Shown: positions 1 through 10,772, counted from the first letter of the stretch. The stretch: DNA of 64,000 nt from Hemicordylus capensis (GCF_027244095.1 NC_069669.1:10256501-10320500); one strand, 5' to 3'. The notes: generated by a model from the sequence alone, not told the origin. Numbers and translations are program-made.

Positions 1-426
1 ACCCAGGGCAGTCATGAGAATCTCCCCACTAACTGTGGAAAGAAGGAGGAACAGCACGAGCCTGCAGCAAACCTCGGTTCTCCCAACCAGGGTTAGCGAA
101 ATCCTAACAAGACTGCATATAAGTAGGCAGGGTTTTACCCTTGGCATTTCACCCCCCCCCTCCCCAAGCTTTCCATAGCTCTCTCCTGGAACACAGCTGC
201 AGCATCCCCCAAGAGGGACTTTCCTGCTCCCCCTTCTGTCCTCTGGTTCACACGGAAGGCTGCTGCGTGGAGGTATAGCCCCAAGGCCCCTCTGGGTGTA
301 CTTGCTGTGATCCGCTGGAGAGAAAAGAGGCACGCTGAACAAACCAGCACATCTTGTTACTTACTGTGTATTCTGAGCCGGCAGCCAGGTGATTCCAGGA
401 ATCCACAGGACATCAGAGGAGAGGGG

Positions 427-432
<6 letters not shown>

Positions 433-462
<30 letters not shown>
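433..462. repeat. (GA)n microsatellite
   Basis: Uninterrupted GA run of about 30 bp. Confidence 0.95.
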
Positions 463-463
<1 letters not shown>

Positions 464-967
464 AGCGATGAGATGGGAGAACAATCAACCCTGCTGGCGG
501 AACTGAATGTCTCCTGACCATCCAACCCGCTCAGATCTGCTCCAGCAACCCAGGCAGAAAGCGGGGAGGAAAGATCAGGTGCAGGACACATGGGCGGTTG
601 GTCCCTGGAGTTAACGACATTCTGACTTGCGGAGTGCAAAGTGAAACTCGGGGACCCTCTGTGCAGTCCAGCATAGCAGCTAATTGGCATCTCAGTGCAC
701 ACTGCCTTGGGCAACGCCTTGGGATCCCACAGGCTTGGAAGGAGAACGTTTGCAACCAGAAAGAAAAACATTTGCAAAAGTCCCTAAACCACACCAATCA
801 CAGGCTTGGCGTGCATGATTTGAATGTTCTGAAAGGGAAGGAGCTACAGGCAGGCTTTAAGCTGCGATGGTGGGAGCGTTAGCACAAAATTGAGGGGTAC
901 AGAAACAAACTGGATACGTTGCTCTGTAAGGCAGGGGTTCACAACAGGAGGGGGGTTATAGGATCCA

Positions 968-1315
968 TAGGGGGACTTGAAGGGTTTCCAGGGGGTGCTC
1001 AGAGCCCTTCTGCCTCCCCACTCTGCAGCTGCGCTATTTGTTCCCCATCGGAGGGATCGTGAGGCTTATAAAAGATGCATCCTCAGCGATGTGTCCGATG
1101 CAGAAGGGGAGGGAGGAGGAAAAAGACACTCCTCCTCTGCTGCTGATTGGCTGGCTATGTGCTGAAGCTCAGCGTACCCCTCTCCTCAGCTTGGCTGACA
1201 AGCTACAGAAAATTGGCATTGATATTAATGGGACAAGTTTACTTGTTCTATTAATTTCAGTGGGAGTTCTCATGAGTAACTTAGTCTGGATGTAAGCCAG
1301 TGACTGAAGTAGCCA
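968..1315 (+). repeat. Unclassified dispersed repeat, copy 1
   Basis: Clearly related to the reverse complement of 52283-52640. Shared blocks include ATCCTCAGCGATGTGTCC, GATTGGCTGGCTATGTGCTG and an AATTTCA.TGGG end. It carries a TATA-like ttataaaaga and a CCAAT-type box. I do not recognise the family; a LINE 3' region or an old LTR-like piece is possible. Confidence 0.6.
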
Positions 1316-1320
1316 GTCTA

Positions 1321-1628
1321 GGAACATAGGAAGCTGCCTTCCACCGAGTCAGACCCTTGTTCCATCTAGCTCAGTATTGTCTACACAGACTGGCAGCAGC
1401 TTCTCCAAGGTTGCAGGCAGGAGTCTCTCTCAGCCCTCTCTTGGAGATGCTGCCAGGGAGGGAACTTGGAGCCTAGATGCTCTCCCCAGACCCTAGATGC
1501 TCTCCATCCCCGAGGGGAATCTCTTACAGTGCTCACACTTCTAGTCTCCCGTTCATATGCAACCAGGGTGGACCCTGCTTAGCTAAGGGGACAAGGCATG
1601 CTTGCTACCACAAGACCAGCTCTCCTCA
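1321..1628 (-). mobile_element. Composite 5S/tRNA-Ala SINE, near full length
   Basis: Read on the minus strand it runs from a 5S-derived head (box A-like agctaagcagggt, box C-like gggagac) into the tRNA-Ala-derived unit and ends in the ctatgttcc tail. Confidence 0.85.
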
Positions 1629-1635
1629 CTGAATG

Positions 1636-2290
1636 CCTTTAAGCCAGAATCCCCCCTAAATGTAACGATGCTGCAGCGCCGTGAAGCCTTGGTTGGCCTA
1701 CATAGTGAATAGGAGGGGGGAGAGAGAGAGATGCTTCCATCTGCTCCCCAAGGAGAAAGGAAGTAGAACTAACTCACTACAGGAAATACCTGAGGAGTCA
1801 AGACAGGGGTCATAGAGCAGAGGCAAAGCCGGGACAGGTAAGTATGCCTTATGCCAGAAGAGGCATACTTTAAAAAATTTGGGAAGCCCAGCTGTGAGAG
1901 AAGGCTCACCTTTAATCTAATCTTTTGTTTTATCTGATCTTTAATCATTGGATTCGGCAGGGGTTTCAGACCAAAAGCAGCCAGGGCAAGGTTGAGCTCA
2001 GTTTTCTGTCTCTGAGTTCTGGTCTTCCCCAAAGCAGACAAAAACTGCAGATAGCTGTGGTAGCCCATCAGACGTGGGGGGAACAGCCCCAAAGGGGCAG
2101 AAGATCATATTATGACCTTTATTAGAACAAACTAAAACTTCACCAAGGAGAGGGCAATTACAAATCAGGCAGGACACTGCTGCAAAGAGGGTGAGATTTG
2201 GTCTAATTTTGCCAGGTGGGTTCTACTTTCTTCTTCATCTCTCCCAGTAGCCAAGGGCAGGGCTGAGGTGGGCTAGGTCACGGGCACAGA
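1636..2290. other. Intronic stretch without a recognised feature
   Basis: I see no gene, RNA or clear repeat here. Open frames on both strands lack family similarity. Confidence 0.5.
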
Positions 2291-2297
2291 AGCTTAC

Positions 2298-2386
2298 CTG
2301 TGATCGTGTAGGGGTAATAGTTCCAAGCCTTCTCTGTGATGTAAAAGATCCGTGGTGTGACTGCTCGAGCCCAGCTAGGCAGTTTG
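2298..2386 (-). CDS. PITPNC1: PITPNC1-like, coding exon 3
   Basis: 89 nt: one base completing a Ser codon split from exon 2, then 29 codons KLPSWARAVT...WNYYPYTIT, then one base of the next codon. The acceptor is ctgcag and the donor gtaagc. The KLPSWARAV and EKAWNYYPYT blocks are hallmark PITP-domain sequence; WNYYPYT follows the PITPNC1 form where PITPNA has WNAYPY. I did not find exon 4, which should begin EYTCSFLPKF, in the remaining 2.3 kb, so the gene continues past position 1. Confidence 0.93.
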
Positions 2387-2443
2387 CTGCAGTGGGAGAA
2401 CAGAACATAATTCTGTAAATTCAAGGTAACCACTGTATTTTAA

Positions 2444-2986
2444 AACATGAATTCATTCATTAATGCTTCACTGACACCTTATATTCATAGAATGAAAAAA
2501 CTGGAACGATTGCTTCTCATAATGTTGGAGCGATGCTTCCATCAATGCAACCCAAAATCACATTGGCCTTTTTTGCAGCTGCATCATACCGCTGTCTCAT
2601 GTTCCATTTGTGATCAACTGCAGTCCTGAGATCCTTTTCACATGGGATACTGCCCCAGCCAGGTATCCCTCTTTTAGCTGACACAATGGTATTCAGAGAA
2701 TCACAGAACTGAAAGTATGATTTCTCCTGACTTGGAAATGATGGTTCCATCAAGGCAACCTTCTGCAGTTTTTTGGGCTTTTTTTCATAATTGCTTTGTC
2801 TTGGTTGAATTTCATTTTGTTGGTGCCAACCAGGTTTTCCATTCTGTCAAGGGCATTTGGAATTTTATTACTCTTCCACCTAGTTTTGGATCATCTGCAG
2901 ATTTGAATATTCCAAGTTCCCTCCTTGCCTACATCTTGGTTGTTAGTCAAAATGTTGAAGAGCACCAGGCCTACAGCACCCCATAA
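2444..2986 (-). mobile_element. CR1-like LINE fragment (ORF2 interior)
   Basis: Minus-strand blocks read as degraded LINE reverse-transcriptase-region sequence. The plus strand carries phrases common to antisense CR1 copies (ttttggatcatctgcagatttg-type). It is heavily decayed. Confidence 0.45.
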
Positions 2987-2988
2987 CA

Positions 2989-3300
2989 ACATAGGAAGAA
3001 AGGAAGCTGCCATATGCTGAGTCAGACCATTGGCCCATCTAGCTCAGTATTGTCTGCACAGACTGGCAGCGGCTTCTCCAAGGTTGCAGGCAGGAATCTC
3101 TCTCAGCCCTATCTTGGAGATGCTGCCAGGGAGGGAACTTGGAAGTGCAGGGAATAAGTGCACTTCTGCCCACAAACATGAAAAGTGGCCCCATGTCCTA
3201 CAGTGCTCACATGCAGTCTCCCATTCAAGTGTAAACCAGGGCATACCCTACTTAGCAAAGGGGACAATTCATGCTCGCTAAAACAAGACCAGATCTCCTC
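2989..3300 (-). mobile_element. Composite 5S/tRNA-Ala SINE
   Basis: Tail ataggaagctgcc, tRNA-derived middle and 5S-derived head (ccctacttagc on the plus strand) are all present. It abuts the CR1-like fragment. Confidence 0.85.
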
Positions 3301-3397
3301 CCGCTCAAATCCTCCCTCCATGTTTGATGAATGGTCACTGATTACCATTTCTGAGTCTGGTTTTCCAACCAGTTGTGAATCCTTTAAAATTCCTTTC

Positions 3398-3583
3398 TTT
3401 GAGCCCTGTGGTTGTCTTCGGTAGAATACAGGAGGGGTTGACCATTGCCTCCTCCCGCACAGTATGAGATGATGCCTTTCAGCATCTTCCTCTATCGCTG
3501 CTGTCCAATATAGTGCCAGCGGGGATTCTAACCGGCAACCTTCTGCTTGTTAGTCAAGCATTTCCCCGCTGGGCCACTTCAAG
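3398..3583 (-). mobile_element. Sauria SINE, truncated at the 3' end
   Basis: Minus-strand tRNA-like head with box B-like ggttagaatccc, the cagcgatagaggaagatgctg core and the tgtattctac block. The Bov-B-like end is missing. Confidence 0.8.
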
Positions 3584-3589
3584 AATCCT

Positions 3590-4180
3590 TATTCCCTGCA
3601 CCTCAATACCAGTTTTGTGGCTACACTTCAGCAGGGGTAAGGAAACCTAAAGGCTTAATAGCATTCCACTTGGTCCTGTCTTTGGCCTTGTCCTCCAAGT
3701 CTGAACAGCATGACACAGACCGCACTCTCAGACTATAGGCTGTCCCTCCCTCTTTTCAAACTAGCTTCAAATTGTCACCCCCAGCAGCGACAATATCTTG
3801 ACAAACAGCTACCCTGTACCAGGCTGAGTCAGGGAATCGCCCAGGCAGAGATCCGGGAGGGTCCTGGAATTCAGGCCGCTCCAAGGGAAAGGAGGTCAGG
3901 ACCTTGGACAGCTCCAAGCAAGAGACCCAACCATGTCCTAACCATGGTCTCTCGTGGTGCCTGAACCTGCACTCATGGTCTATAGCGAGAGGCAAGTCCA
4001 GATCATGAAAAGCAAAGAGCAGGAGCAGAATCCAAACAAATTGCAATATGGCAAAACGAGCCAAAATCTGGCTATTGTCTGTGGGGTCAATCCATGCTCT
4101 TGTGTGTGATGTCTGAACTGACCCACTACCTAGCAATTTTCTCTCTCCCCTTCCGGATCTACCAGATTCGGAGAGGGAGA
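3590..4180. other. Intronic stretch without a recognised gene
   Basis: No exon or RNA seen. 3815-3990 contains a cttggacagctcc phrase similar to the possible LTR-type pieces at 12290 and 58640, too weak to call. Confidence 0.4.
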
Positions 4181-4315
4181 AGAACTGGTTCGGTGGTAGT
4201 GAGCATGAATGGCCTCCTTTGCTAAGCAGGGCCCACCTTGGTTTGCATTTAGATGGGCGACTGCATGCGAGCGCTGTCTGCTGTAAGATATTCCCTTTAG
4301 GAGATATTCCCTTAG
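4181..4315 (+). mobile_element. 5S-derived SINE head (monomer)
   Basis: Contains gctaagcaggg (5S box A) and gatgggcgact (box C region), then ttccctttagg. It is directly followed by tRNA-Ala units. Confidence 0.75.
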
Positions 4316-4938
4316 GGGAGGGGGGCATAGCTCAGTGGTAGAGCATCTGCTTTGCATGTAGAAGGTCGATGGTTTAGTCCCTGGCAGCATCTCCAGGTCG
4401 GGCTGGGAGAGATTCCTACCTGAGAGTTTGGAGTGCTGCTGCCAGTCAGTGTAGACAAAATTGAGCTAGACGGACCGAAATTGAGCTGACTCAGTATCGG
4501 GCAGCTTCCTGTGTTCCTAATTGTAAGTGCAGAACTCTTTAGGGTAGGGGGGCATAGCTCAGTGGAAGAGCATCTGCTTTGCATGCAGAAGGTCCCAGTT
4601 TCACTCCCTGGCAGCATTTCCAGATAGAGCTGGGAAAGTCTCCTACCTAAAACCTTGGAGAGCCGCTGCCAGTCAGGGTAGACAATCCTGAGCTAGATGG
4701 ACCAAGGGTCTGACTCAGTAGACAACAGCTTCCGCAGGGATGGGGCCGTAGTTCAGTGAGAGAGCACCAGCTCTGCACGCAGAAGGTCCCAAATTTAATC
4801 CCTCGCAGCATCTCCAGGTAGGACTGAGAAAATCCCCTGCCTGTAACCTTGGAGAATTGCTGCCAGTCAGTGTAGGCAATACTGAGCTCAATGGACTGAT
4901 GGTCTGACTTGGTAAAAGGCTGCTTCCTAGTTCCCTGC
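4316..4938 (+). mobile_element. Three head-to-tail tRNA-Ala-derived SINE units
   Basis: Units begin near 4316, 4546 and 4738, each with a (g)tag(c/t)tcagtg box A region, a (t/c)tgca(t/c)g anticodon-stem region, a degenerate box B and the gccagtcag...ctagatgga...gcttcc tail. Box B is best kept in the second unit (ggtcccagtttcactccc). Three tandem copies are unusual for dispersed SINEs. Confidence 0.85.
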
Positions 4939-4940
4939 CT

Positions 4941-5470
4941 GGTCATGAACTCCCACCCTCAGAGGATAAACAAGCAGGAATCAGCATCGCTTTGCATGCG
5001 GAAGAAAAGAAATTGAGGGATGTTTGCCTCTTTCACTTGACTACCACCCTTGATGAACTGCTCCCTCTCTCTTCCCCCACTTTAGACCACCTCCAGGAAC
5101 CCCCCAGGCTTTCATGCAACTGAAAGACGCCTCTTCACCTGAACGGAGGGCTGCGGGGTGAGCGAGGCGAGGCCCTCCCCGTATCGTTCCGATTCAATGG
5201 CGCCCTCTATAAATAGCATCCTCCGAGAGCAGAGTCGTGAGAACTGCAGCTAAAAATACGGCCTAGCTGGATCTCCCAGCGGTTTGCTGATGCCCTGCAA
5301 GGCGTTGGATCCGCACAGACAGAGCTGTCAGAGAGACCAACGAGGCCTTCCCTGCCCCGGGCTGCCAGGCGTTCCAGCAAAGGCTCAAAGAGAAGGGGAC
5401 CAGGTCATCAGGCTAGGAGAGATGCTTGCCACTACAGCTCTAAGCCAGCAGCTGCAGAGCGGAAAGGAAC
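4941..5470. other. Repeat-poor intronic stretch
   Basis: No exon seen. Composition is more CpG-rich than its neighbours and includes the two MEF2-like sites. It may be a regulatory element. Confidence 0.4.
5200..5260. promoter_or_regulatory. Pair of MEF2-like sites in PITPNC1-like intron 2
   Basis: CTATAAATAG (5207-5216) is a perfect MEF2 consensus match, and CTAAAAATAC (5250-5259) matches at nine of ten positions. They lie in repeat-free, CpG-containing intronic DNA. Function is unproven. Confidence 0.25.
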
Positions 5471-5837
5471 AGAGGAAGCAGCTTCCTACTGAGTCAGGCC
5501 CTTGGTCCATCTAGCTCAGTATTGTCTACACTGACTGGCAGCAGGGGCTGACTCGGTAGAAGGCAGCTTCCTAGGTTCCTACGTCTACACTGACTGGCAG
5601 AGTCTCTCCGAGGTTTGAGGCAGGAGTCTTTCCCAGGACTACCTGGAGATGCTGCCGGGGATTGGACTCGGCACCTTCGGCGTGCAAAAAAGGTGCCTGT
5701 CTGCTGAATGATGGCCCATCCCCTAAAAGGAATAGCGTACAGCCCTGGCGTGTGGTCTCCCATCCAAAGGCAAACCACGGTGGACCCTGCTTAGCAGAGT
5801 GGGCAATTCAGGCTTGCAACGACAAGAACCAGCAATC
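5471..5837 (-). mobile_element. Composite SINE with a rearranged tail
   Basis: A minus-strand composite SINE whose 3' tail segment is repeated with a short inverted copy (5546-5580). The 5S head is at the right (gaccctgcttagcag on the plus strand). Confidence 0.75.
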
Positions 5838-6120
5838 TTCCCCTAATGCTGAGAGGCCGGTGGGTGGAGGGAATGGAATTCCTGTTATCCAAAGCACTGG
5901 AGAGCCTGACAGACTGACTGACAGTTCTATTCAGCTTGGATTTGAATCCATTTAACCCCACTGAAGCTTATAGCCCCAGAAAATTCTGAGCTGAGGCAGG
6001 GTGGGTGGGGAGAGCTTGAAGTGATCTGCAAAGTCAAAATCAGGGCTAAAGCCAGATGCATCGTCAGACTGAATGCCAAGTAGCCAGATCCTAGAAAGAA
6101 TTCCAAAGGATGCTGGGCAG

Positions 6121-6394
6121 GAACATAGGAAGCTGCCTTCTACCGAGTCAGACCACTGGTCCATCTTGCTCAGTATTGTCTTCACAGACTGGTAGCGGCT
6201 TCTCCCAGGTTGCAGGCAGGAGTCTCCCTCAGCTCTATCTCGGAGATGCCGGGGAGGAAACTTGGAGCCTTCTGCATGCAAGCAAGCAGGTGCATTTCCC
6301 TGAGCGGCCCCATCCCCTAAGGGGAATATTTTGCAGTATCTACGAACAATACTGAGATTGATGGGCCAATATTCTGACTTGTTAGGAGGCAGCT
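6121..6394 (-). mobile_element. Composite SINE fragment with inverted tail piece
   Basis: A minus-strand tRNA-derived unit from gaacataggaagctgcc to ccctaaggggaat, followed by a plus-oriented tail piece (aatactgag...ggcagcta, 6347-6394) where the 5S head would be. Confidence 0.75.
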
Positions 6395-6879
6395 AACAAC
6401 GTATATGAGTCCCTATGGCTCATCTGCGATAAGCTCATTCATTCTGTCAAGGGTCCACTGCCAGCCTGCTCAATTCTGAGGCTGGCTCCTTGACTGAAAG
6501 GCAAGTTGTCAAATGGAAGACCCAGAGGCCTCCGGACAGATCAGCAAAGCAGATCTCAGCCTGGCTGGAGACCGTGGCCTCATTGAGTCCGTTAAATAAA
6601 GTGGCCTTTTCCTCGGATGTGAAAGGGCATTGCTCTGGTCCCCTCGGTGGCTCCAGGGGTTGAAAGAAGAATGAAGGATGAGTGGTGACCATGTTGAGGC
6701 GAGAGGGAGATGGTTCTCCTTCCGCAGGGAAAGCTTTGTGCTGCAGGAGACGGTTTTCTGCCTTCTCAAGACAGGTTGAGCTGTGACAAGATAATAATGA
6801 ACCAAACAGCACCACAGAAGGTAATGATCACAAACTTTCGATGGATTAAGGGATTTGGTCCAGAGCAGAACAAGGAGAA
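6395..6879. other. Unexplained intronic stretch with a minus-strand open frame
   Basis: A 122-codon minus-strand frame (6447-6815) with no family resemblance I can name. No splice context was found. Possibly an old retroelement remnant or chance. Confidence 0.3.
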
Positions 6880-7120
6880 GCCACCTAATGGCGCAGTGGG
6901 GAAGTAACTTGCCCAGTGAGCAAGAGGTTGCTGGTTCGAATCCCCGCTGGTATGTTCCCCAGACTATGGGAATCACCTATATCAGGCAGCAGCGATATAG
7001 GAAGATGCTGAAAGGCATCATCTCACACTGCGCGGGAGATGGCAATGGTCAACCCTTCCTGTATTCTACCCAAGAAAGCCAAGGGGCTCTGTGGTTGCTA
7101 GGAGTCAACACCGACTCATA
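6880..7120 (+). mobile_element. Sauria SINE, near full length
   Basis: tRNA-like head (taatggcgcagtggggaag, box B ggttcgaatcccc), core gcagcgatataggaagatg, and Bov-B-like end caacaccgactca. It is immediately followed by a composite SINE. Confidence 0.9.
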
Positions 7121-7291
7121 GGAACATAGGAAGCTGCCATATACTGAGTCAGACCCTTGGTCCATCTAGCCCAGTTCTGTCTACCCTGACTGGCAGCAGC
7201 TCTCAAAGGTTTCAGGCAGGAGTCTTTTCCTGCCTTACCTGGAGATATTGCTAGGGACAGAATCTACTGCTGAGCTACGGCTCCATCCCCA
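7121..7291 (-). mobile_element. tRNA-Ala-derived SINE unit
   Basis: Minus-strand unit from the ggaacatagg tail to gagctacggctccatcccc (tRNA head). No 5S part. It sits directly at the 3' end of the Sauria SINE. Confidence 0.85.
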
Positions 7292-7779
7292 TATTAATTT
7301 TGGAACTCTGGCCGTCTTAATCAAGAAGTTTTCATAATCCCATCTCCCTAATCAAGACGACTATTCAGAATAGCCTGCTTCTTCATATCAAGCTAGCTAG
7401 AGCCAATGGCTAAGCTTTTGGCCGATCAGACATAGCTGGCGTTTGTTTCCCCTTATTTATATTTTGGCAGGTGGCTCATCTACAAGAACAGGATAGGCCA
7501 GCGGAAAGTTGTGCCAGGACATAAAAATAGCTCATTCTTGGCATTTGGTGAGACCAGGAGGCCAGGGCTGATGGGAACAGAGAACCAGTTGAGCAGGAAA
7601 CTGGATGAACGCCCGCTACGAATAAATCCCTGGAACTTACGCCAAGGGGCTGCACGCCTCTGTCATGCTCTGCTCCTTCAAAGGAGGCCTATTCAAAGGT
7701 GGGCATCAAAGGTGGAGGAAGCGTGAAGGATGGCTTCTATATCCGTATGCGCCAATATAATATCTTTATATGCATATCG

Positions 7780-8065
7780 AGAGTTACAGTTTCCTCGTGT
7801 CTGGATGTTTTTAAGAAGGACCTATAGACATACCTGTTAAGTCCGGCTTTTAGTGTATAGTTTTAAAGCCTCGGTTTTAGAGTCCTTATTGTACTTTATT
7901 TATTTGATTTATTTGATTTATATACCGCCCTTCCAAAAATGGCTCAGGGCGGTTTTAAATTGTTTTAATTATGTTCATATTTTAATTGGTTTTATATTGT
8001 GAACCGCTCAGGGACTCCTGTGTGTGTGTGGTATATAAATGTGCTAAAATAAAATAAAATAAAAT
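7780..8065 (+). mobile_element. L2/CR1-group LINE 3' end
   Basis: C-terminal ORF remnant (ctggatgtttttaagaagg) followed by an A/T-rich 3' UTR with ataccgcccttccaaaaatg, gtgaaccgctcaggg and an (AAAAT)n tail. Confidence 0.55.
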
Positions 8066-8261
8066 CATCTAGGGTAGCCAAAGTGTCCTCAAAGAAGAAT
8101 ACTAATACAAACAGCAGATTCGTAACTCTTCATAAATAGGTACTTGTTTGCTTTTGTAGAGTCCTTTCGTTTTCGAAAGCCCTTCATTTTCTAAAGCTCT
8201 TCCTGGTGGGTGTGACAAGTCACCGTTACTCTGGGTCAAAGGCAGGGCAGTAGTCCCTGTG

Positions 8262-8362
8262 ACAGGCATTCCAAGATGTTGCTGACTACAGCTCCCATAA
8301 TCCCCAGCCAGAGACCATTATAGCATGATGGGAACTGTTGCCCCCAAACAGCTGGAGGGGCT
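8262..8362. mobile_element. Fold-back hAT-like miniature element, decayed
   Basis: Arms gactacagctcccataatcc and an inverted gatgggaactgttgc-type arm. Member of the family best preserved at 15776, 17182 and 19674. Confidence 0.55.
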
Positions 8363-8394
8363 GTGCAGCCTTAGCCTATATGGATAGGCCAGAG

Positions 8395-8615
8395 TCCTTC
8401 GTTCAGTCTCTGGCAGGATCCCCAGATAGCACTAGGAAAGACTCCTGCCTGAAAGGCAATCCTGAGCGAAAAGGATCCGGGCTCTGATTCAGTGGAAGAC
8501 AGCTTCATCAGGAGCATCCATAACTCAGAGGGATAGCTTTGCATACAGAAGGGCCATATGCAAATTTTGACCTCTCCAGGTAGGACTGTGAAAGATCTCA
8601 AACTGAAACCCTGGA
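8395..8615 (+). mobile_element. Two decayed tRNA-Ala SINE pieces
   Basis: ctctggcaggatccccag...gcctgaaaggc, then ataactcagaggg...tttgcatacagaag. The second lies just before an inverted repeat. Confidence 0.55.
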
Positions 8616-8727
8616 GTGACAGCCCCTTTACCAGTTCACTGGTCCTGGTACTACCTTCCTGGTACTACCAGGAAGTCCAGACAACAGTGAGCTAGATGGA
8701 CGAGTGATCTGGTAAAGGGGCTGTCAC
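8616..8727. repeat. Inverted repeat: 26-bp arms, about 60-bp loop
   Basis: gtgacagcccctttaccag at 8616 returns as its reverse complement ctggtaaaggggctgtcac ending at 8727, with one mismatch further along the arms. It contains SINE tail sequence. Confidence 0.8.
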
Positions 8728-8736
8728 TGAGGACTA

Positions 8737-8880
8737 GGGATGTGCAAGTCGATTCGAATTTGAATCGATTCGAGTGATCCAAATTAGAATTGAATCACCC
8801 CTGAAAAGGGCAACTGGAATCAAATATGAATTAGGTTTTAGAAATTCGGTTCAAATTTGATTTGAGATCTGTTTGGCACC
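8737..8880 (+). mobile_element. AATTCGAA-rich hAT-like element, left part
   Basis: Starts agggatgtgcaagtcgattcg, with repeated gaatttgaatcgatt motifs. Matches the first half of the element at 52849-53199. Interrupted by a LINE. Confidence 0.7.
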
Positions 8881-10019
8881 TCACCTCATCTCATCTCATT
8901 CTACTGTTACAGTCACAGACCAGTACAATATAAACAGTACATTAAGTAAAAGATTAAAGGAGCTTCAAATACATTTATATCTAAAATTGAAAAAGTTAAG
9001 ACAACAGTAATTCCTTATTAACCAATCGCCGACGAGTACTAATAGCACAGTTTCTAGCAACAATATTTGTAACTGTAAGCTCAGAGTCCAACAGTAACAA
9101 AGAACAATAAAAATGGCTCTGATGACCTGGAAATGTACCTAATAATGGTGTAATAAATGCTTCCCGGATATCCTTATAAAATAAACAAAATAATAAAACA
9201 TGTTCGATGGTTTCAATCAAGAACCGCTGAGGGTAGACTATGACAACGAGCTAAGGTAAAAGCTGCTCTGTACTTAGGGATTTCGAGCCGTGTCAAATAA
9301 TTCATTGGGGAAACTAAATATCTACGTTCTTCTGTGATATAGAATCTTGAGACCTTACCAAGATCAGTTTGTCTCTCACAATCTAAAATTCGCTGTTTAA
9401 TTAATGATTTTGCTTGATCATATCCCACATTACATAGGAATAAGGAGGAAAGGCCCAATGTAGCTATTTTAGCCTCAATAGTCTGAATCCATCTAAATCG
9501 ATGGTTGTCTTGTAAAACTAAAGGGGCTAATCCAGCTGGATGATAAACTAGTCTAAGCCAATAACCGAAAATAGTCAACCAAACATTGGCCTCAACCTTA
9601 ATCATACCTGTCTCCAGGAGGATAGCAGCATTAGATGAAAATCTTGGAAGGCCAAGTGCAGTTCTTAAAAATTTAGACTGCACTCGTTCTAAAGTTTCCA
9701 TGTTTGTAAAAAGGCCCAGCTGTAATCCATAGAGAAGTTGGCCTAACGGCTTAGCTTTAAACGGTTTAAGGGCCGCAGGTAAGTAGTGGCCTCCTTTTGT
9801 CCTAAGATATTGTAAGATGGCCAACGAACTTTTCTGAGCATTAGAGGGAATGTAGTTCCCGTGCGCTTTTCTGGTGCCACTAGCCTGAAAGATTACTCCC
9901 AAATACTTAAAGAATGTCACTTGTTCAATTGGGTGTCCCTCAATTCTCCAAACATGAGTCTTAGGCCTCCTAGCGAAGGCCATAATTTTGGTTTTCTGCA
10001 GGTTAATCACCAATCCATC
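8881..10019 (-). mobile_element. 5'-truncated non-LTR retrotransposon (LINE) ORF2 C-terminal region
   Basis: A minus-strand frame (9213-10013, about 266 codons) reads LVINLQKTKIMAFARRP, then FKYLGVIFQ, LLYGLQLG and a distal HVLLFC..YKDIRE segment in the next frame (8996-9220). That is the C-terminal half of a LINE reverse transcriptase protein. The 3' end is at the low coordinate, with an (ATGAG)n-like tail near 8885-8905. The subgroup is uncertain; a Vingi/I-like or related squamate LINE is possible. There is at least one frame change between the two parts. It is inserted in the flanking hAT-like element. Confidence 0.75.
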
Positions 10020-10193
10020 CTTTTAACAATAACATTCAGGCCCTCTGATTGGTTAAAAAAGGTGCCAAGACAGGGTCGCATTGATTCAAGTTCAATTCGA
10101 ATTCGAATTGAATTTTCGGACAAGATTTGCATTTCATTTGAATTCAAAATGAATTTTTGGAATTTGATTTGAATTTGAAACAAATTGAAAAAT
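10020..10193 (+). mobile_element. AATTCGAA-rich hAT-like element, right part
   Basis: Continues the element begun at 8737: cattcaggccctctgattgg, aggtgccaagacagggtc, then gaattcgaattgaatttt-type sequence to aaattgaaaaatt. The same order is seen in the uninterrupted copy at 52849-53199. Confidence 0.7.
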
Positions 10194-10194
10194 T

Positions 10195-10372
10195 AGAGCA
10201 TCTGCTTTGCGTGCAGAAGGTCCCAGTTTCAGGCCCAGGCAGCATCTGCAGCTAGGCCTGGGAAAGACTCCTGTCTGCAGCCTTGAAGAGCTGCTGCCAG
10301 TCAGTGTAGACAATACTGAGCTAGATGAACCAAGAATTTGACTTGGTATTTAGCTTCTTACATGTCCACCAT
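10195..10372 (+). mobile_element. tRNA-Ala-derived SINE, 5' truncated
   Basis: Begins agagcatctgctttgcgtgc at the border of the hAT-like element and runs through the tail. Confidence 0.8.
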
Positions 10373-10707
10373 CACAAAGGATGAACCCACACCCTTCTCT
10401 TCCATCACACATAGCTGGAACCCACTGGCAAACGGTTTTGCAACACATACATACGGCAGACATGCTTTCCCGGCTACAGAGAATGATGTCTGTGTTGGGA
10501 ATGCTTCACATGTGAAGCAGGGCCAACGGAAAGGGGGCTGAGTTGAGCGATGACATTTCTGTAGGTGGCTGCAGTGAAGGGGGCTCACCTCTTTGTCTTC
10601 TGCTGAGCAACTGTCAGAATGGGTGACAAGTTAATTGGAAAGCAGAGAACAAAGGGGTGAGGTAAAGCTGCAAAACACTGAGTCAGCAAGGGACAAGGAG
10701 GGGGGAA

Positions 10708-10772
10708 GGCGCCTTGGCTCAGGGGTAGAGCACCTGCCTGGCATGCAGAAGGACCCAGGTTTTGAGCCCGCA
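10708..10772 (+). mobile_element. tRNA-Ala-like SINE head fragment
   Basis: ccttggctcaggggtagagc and ggacccaggttttgagccc resemble tRNA-Ala boxes A and B. The box B changes and missing 3' half rule out a working tRNA gene. Confidence 0.6.

Noticed and set aside
4316-4938. CRISPR-like array from evenly spaced repeats
   Set aside because: The units are about 200-bp SINE copies in a vertebrate genome. There are no short palindromic repeats with unique spacers.
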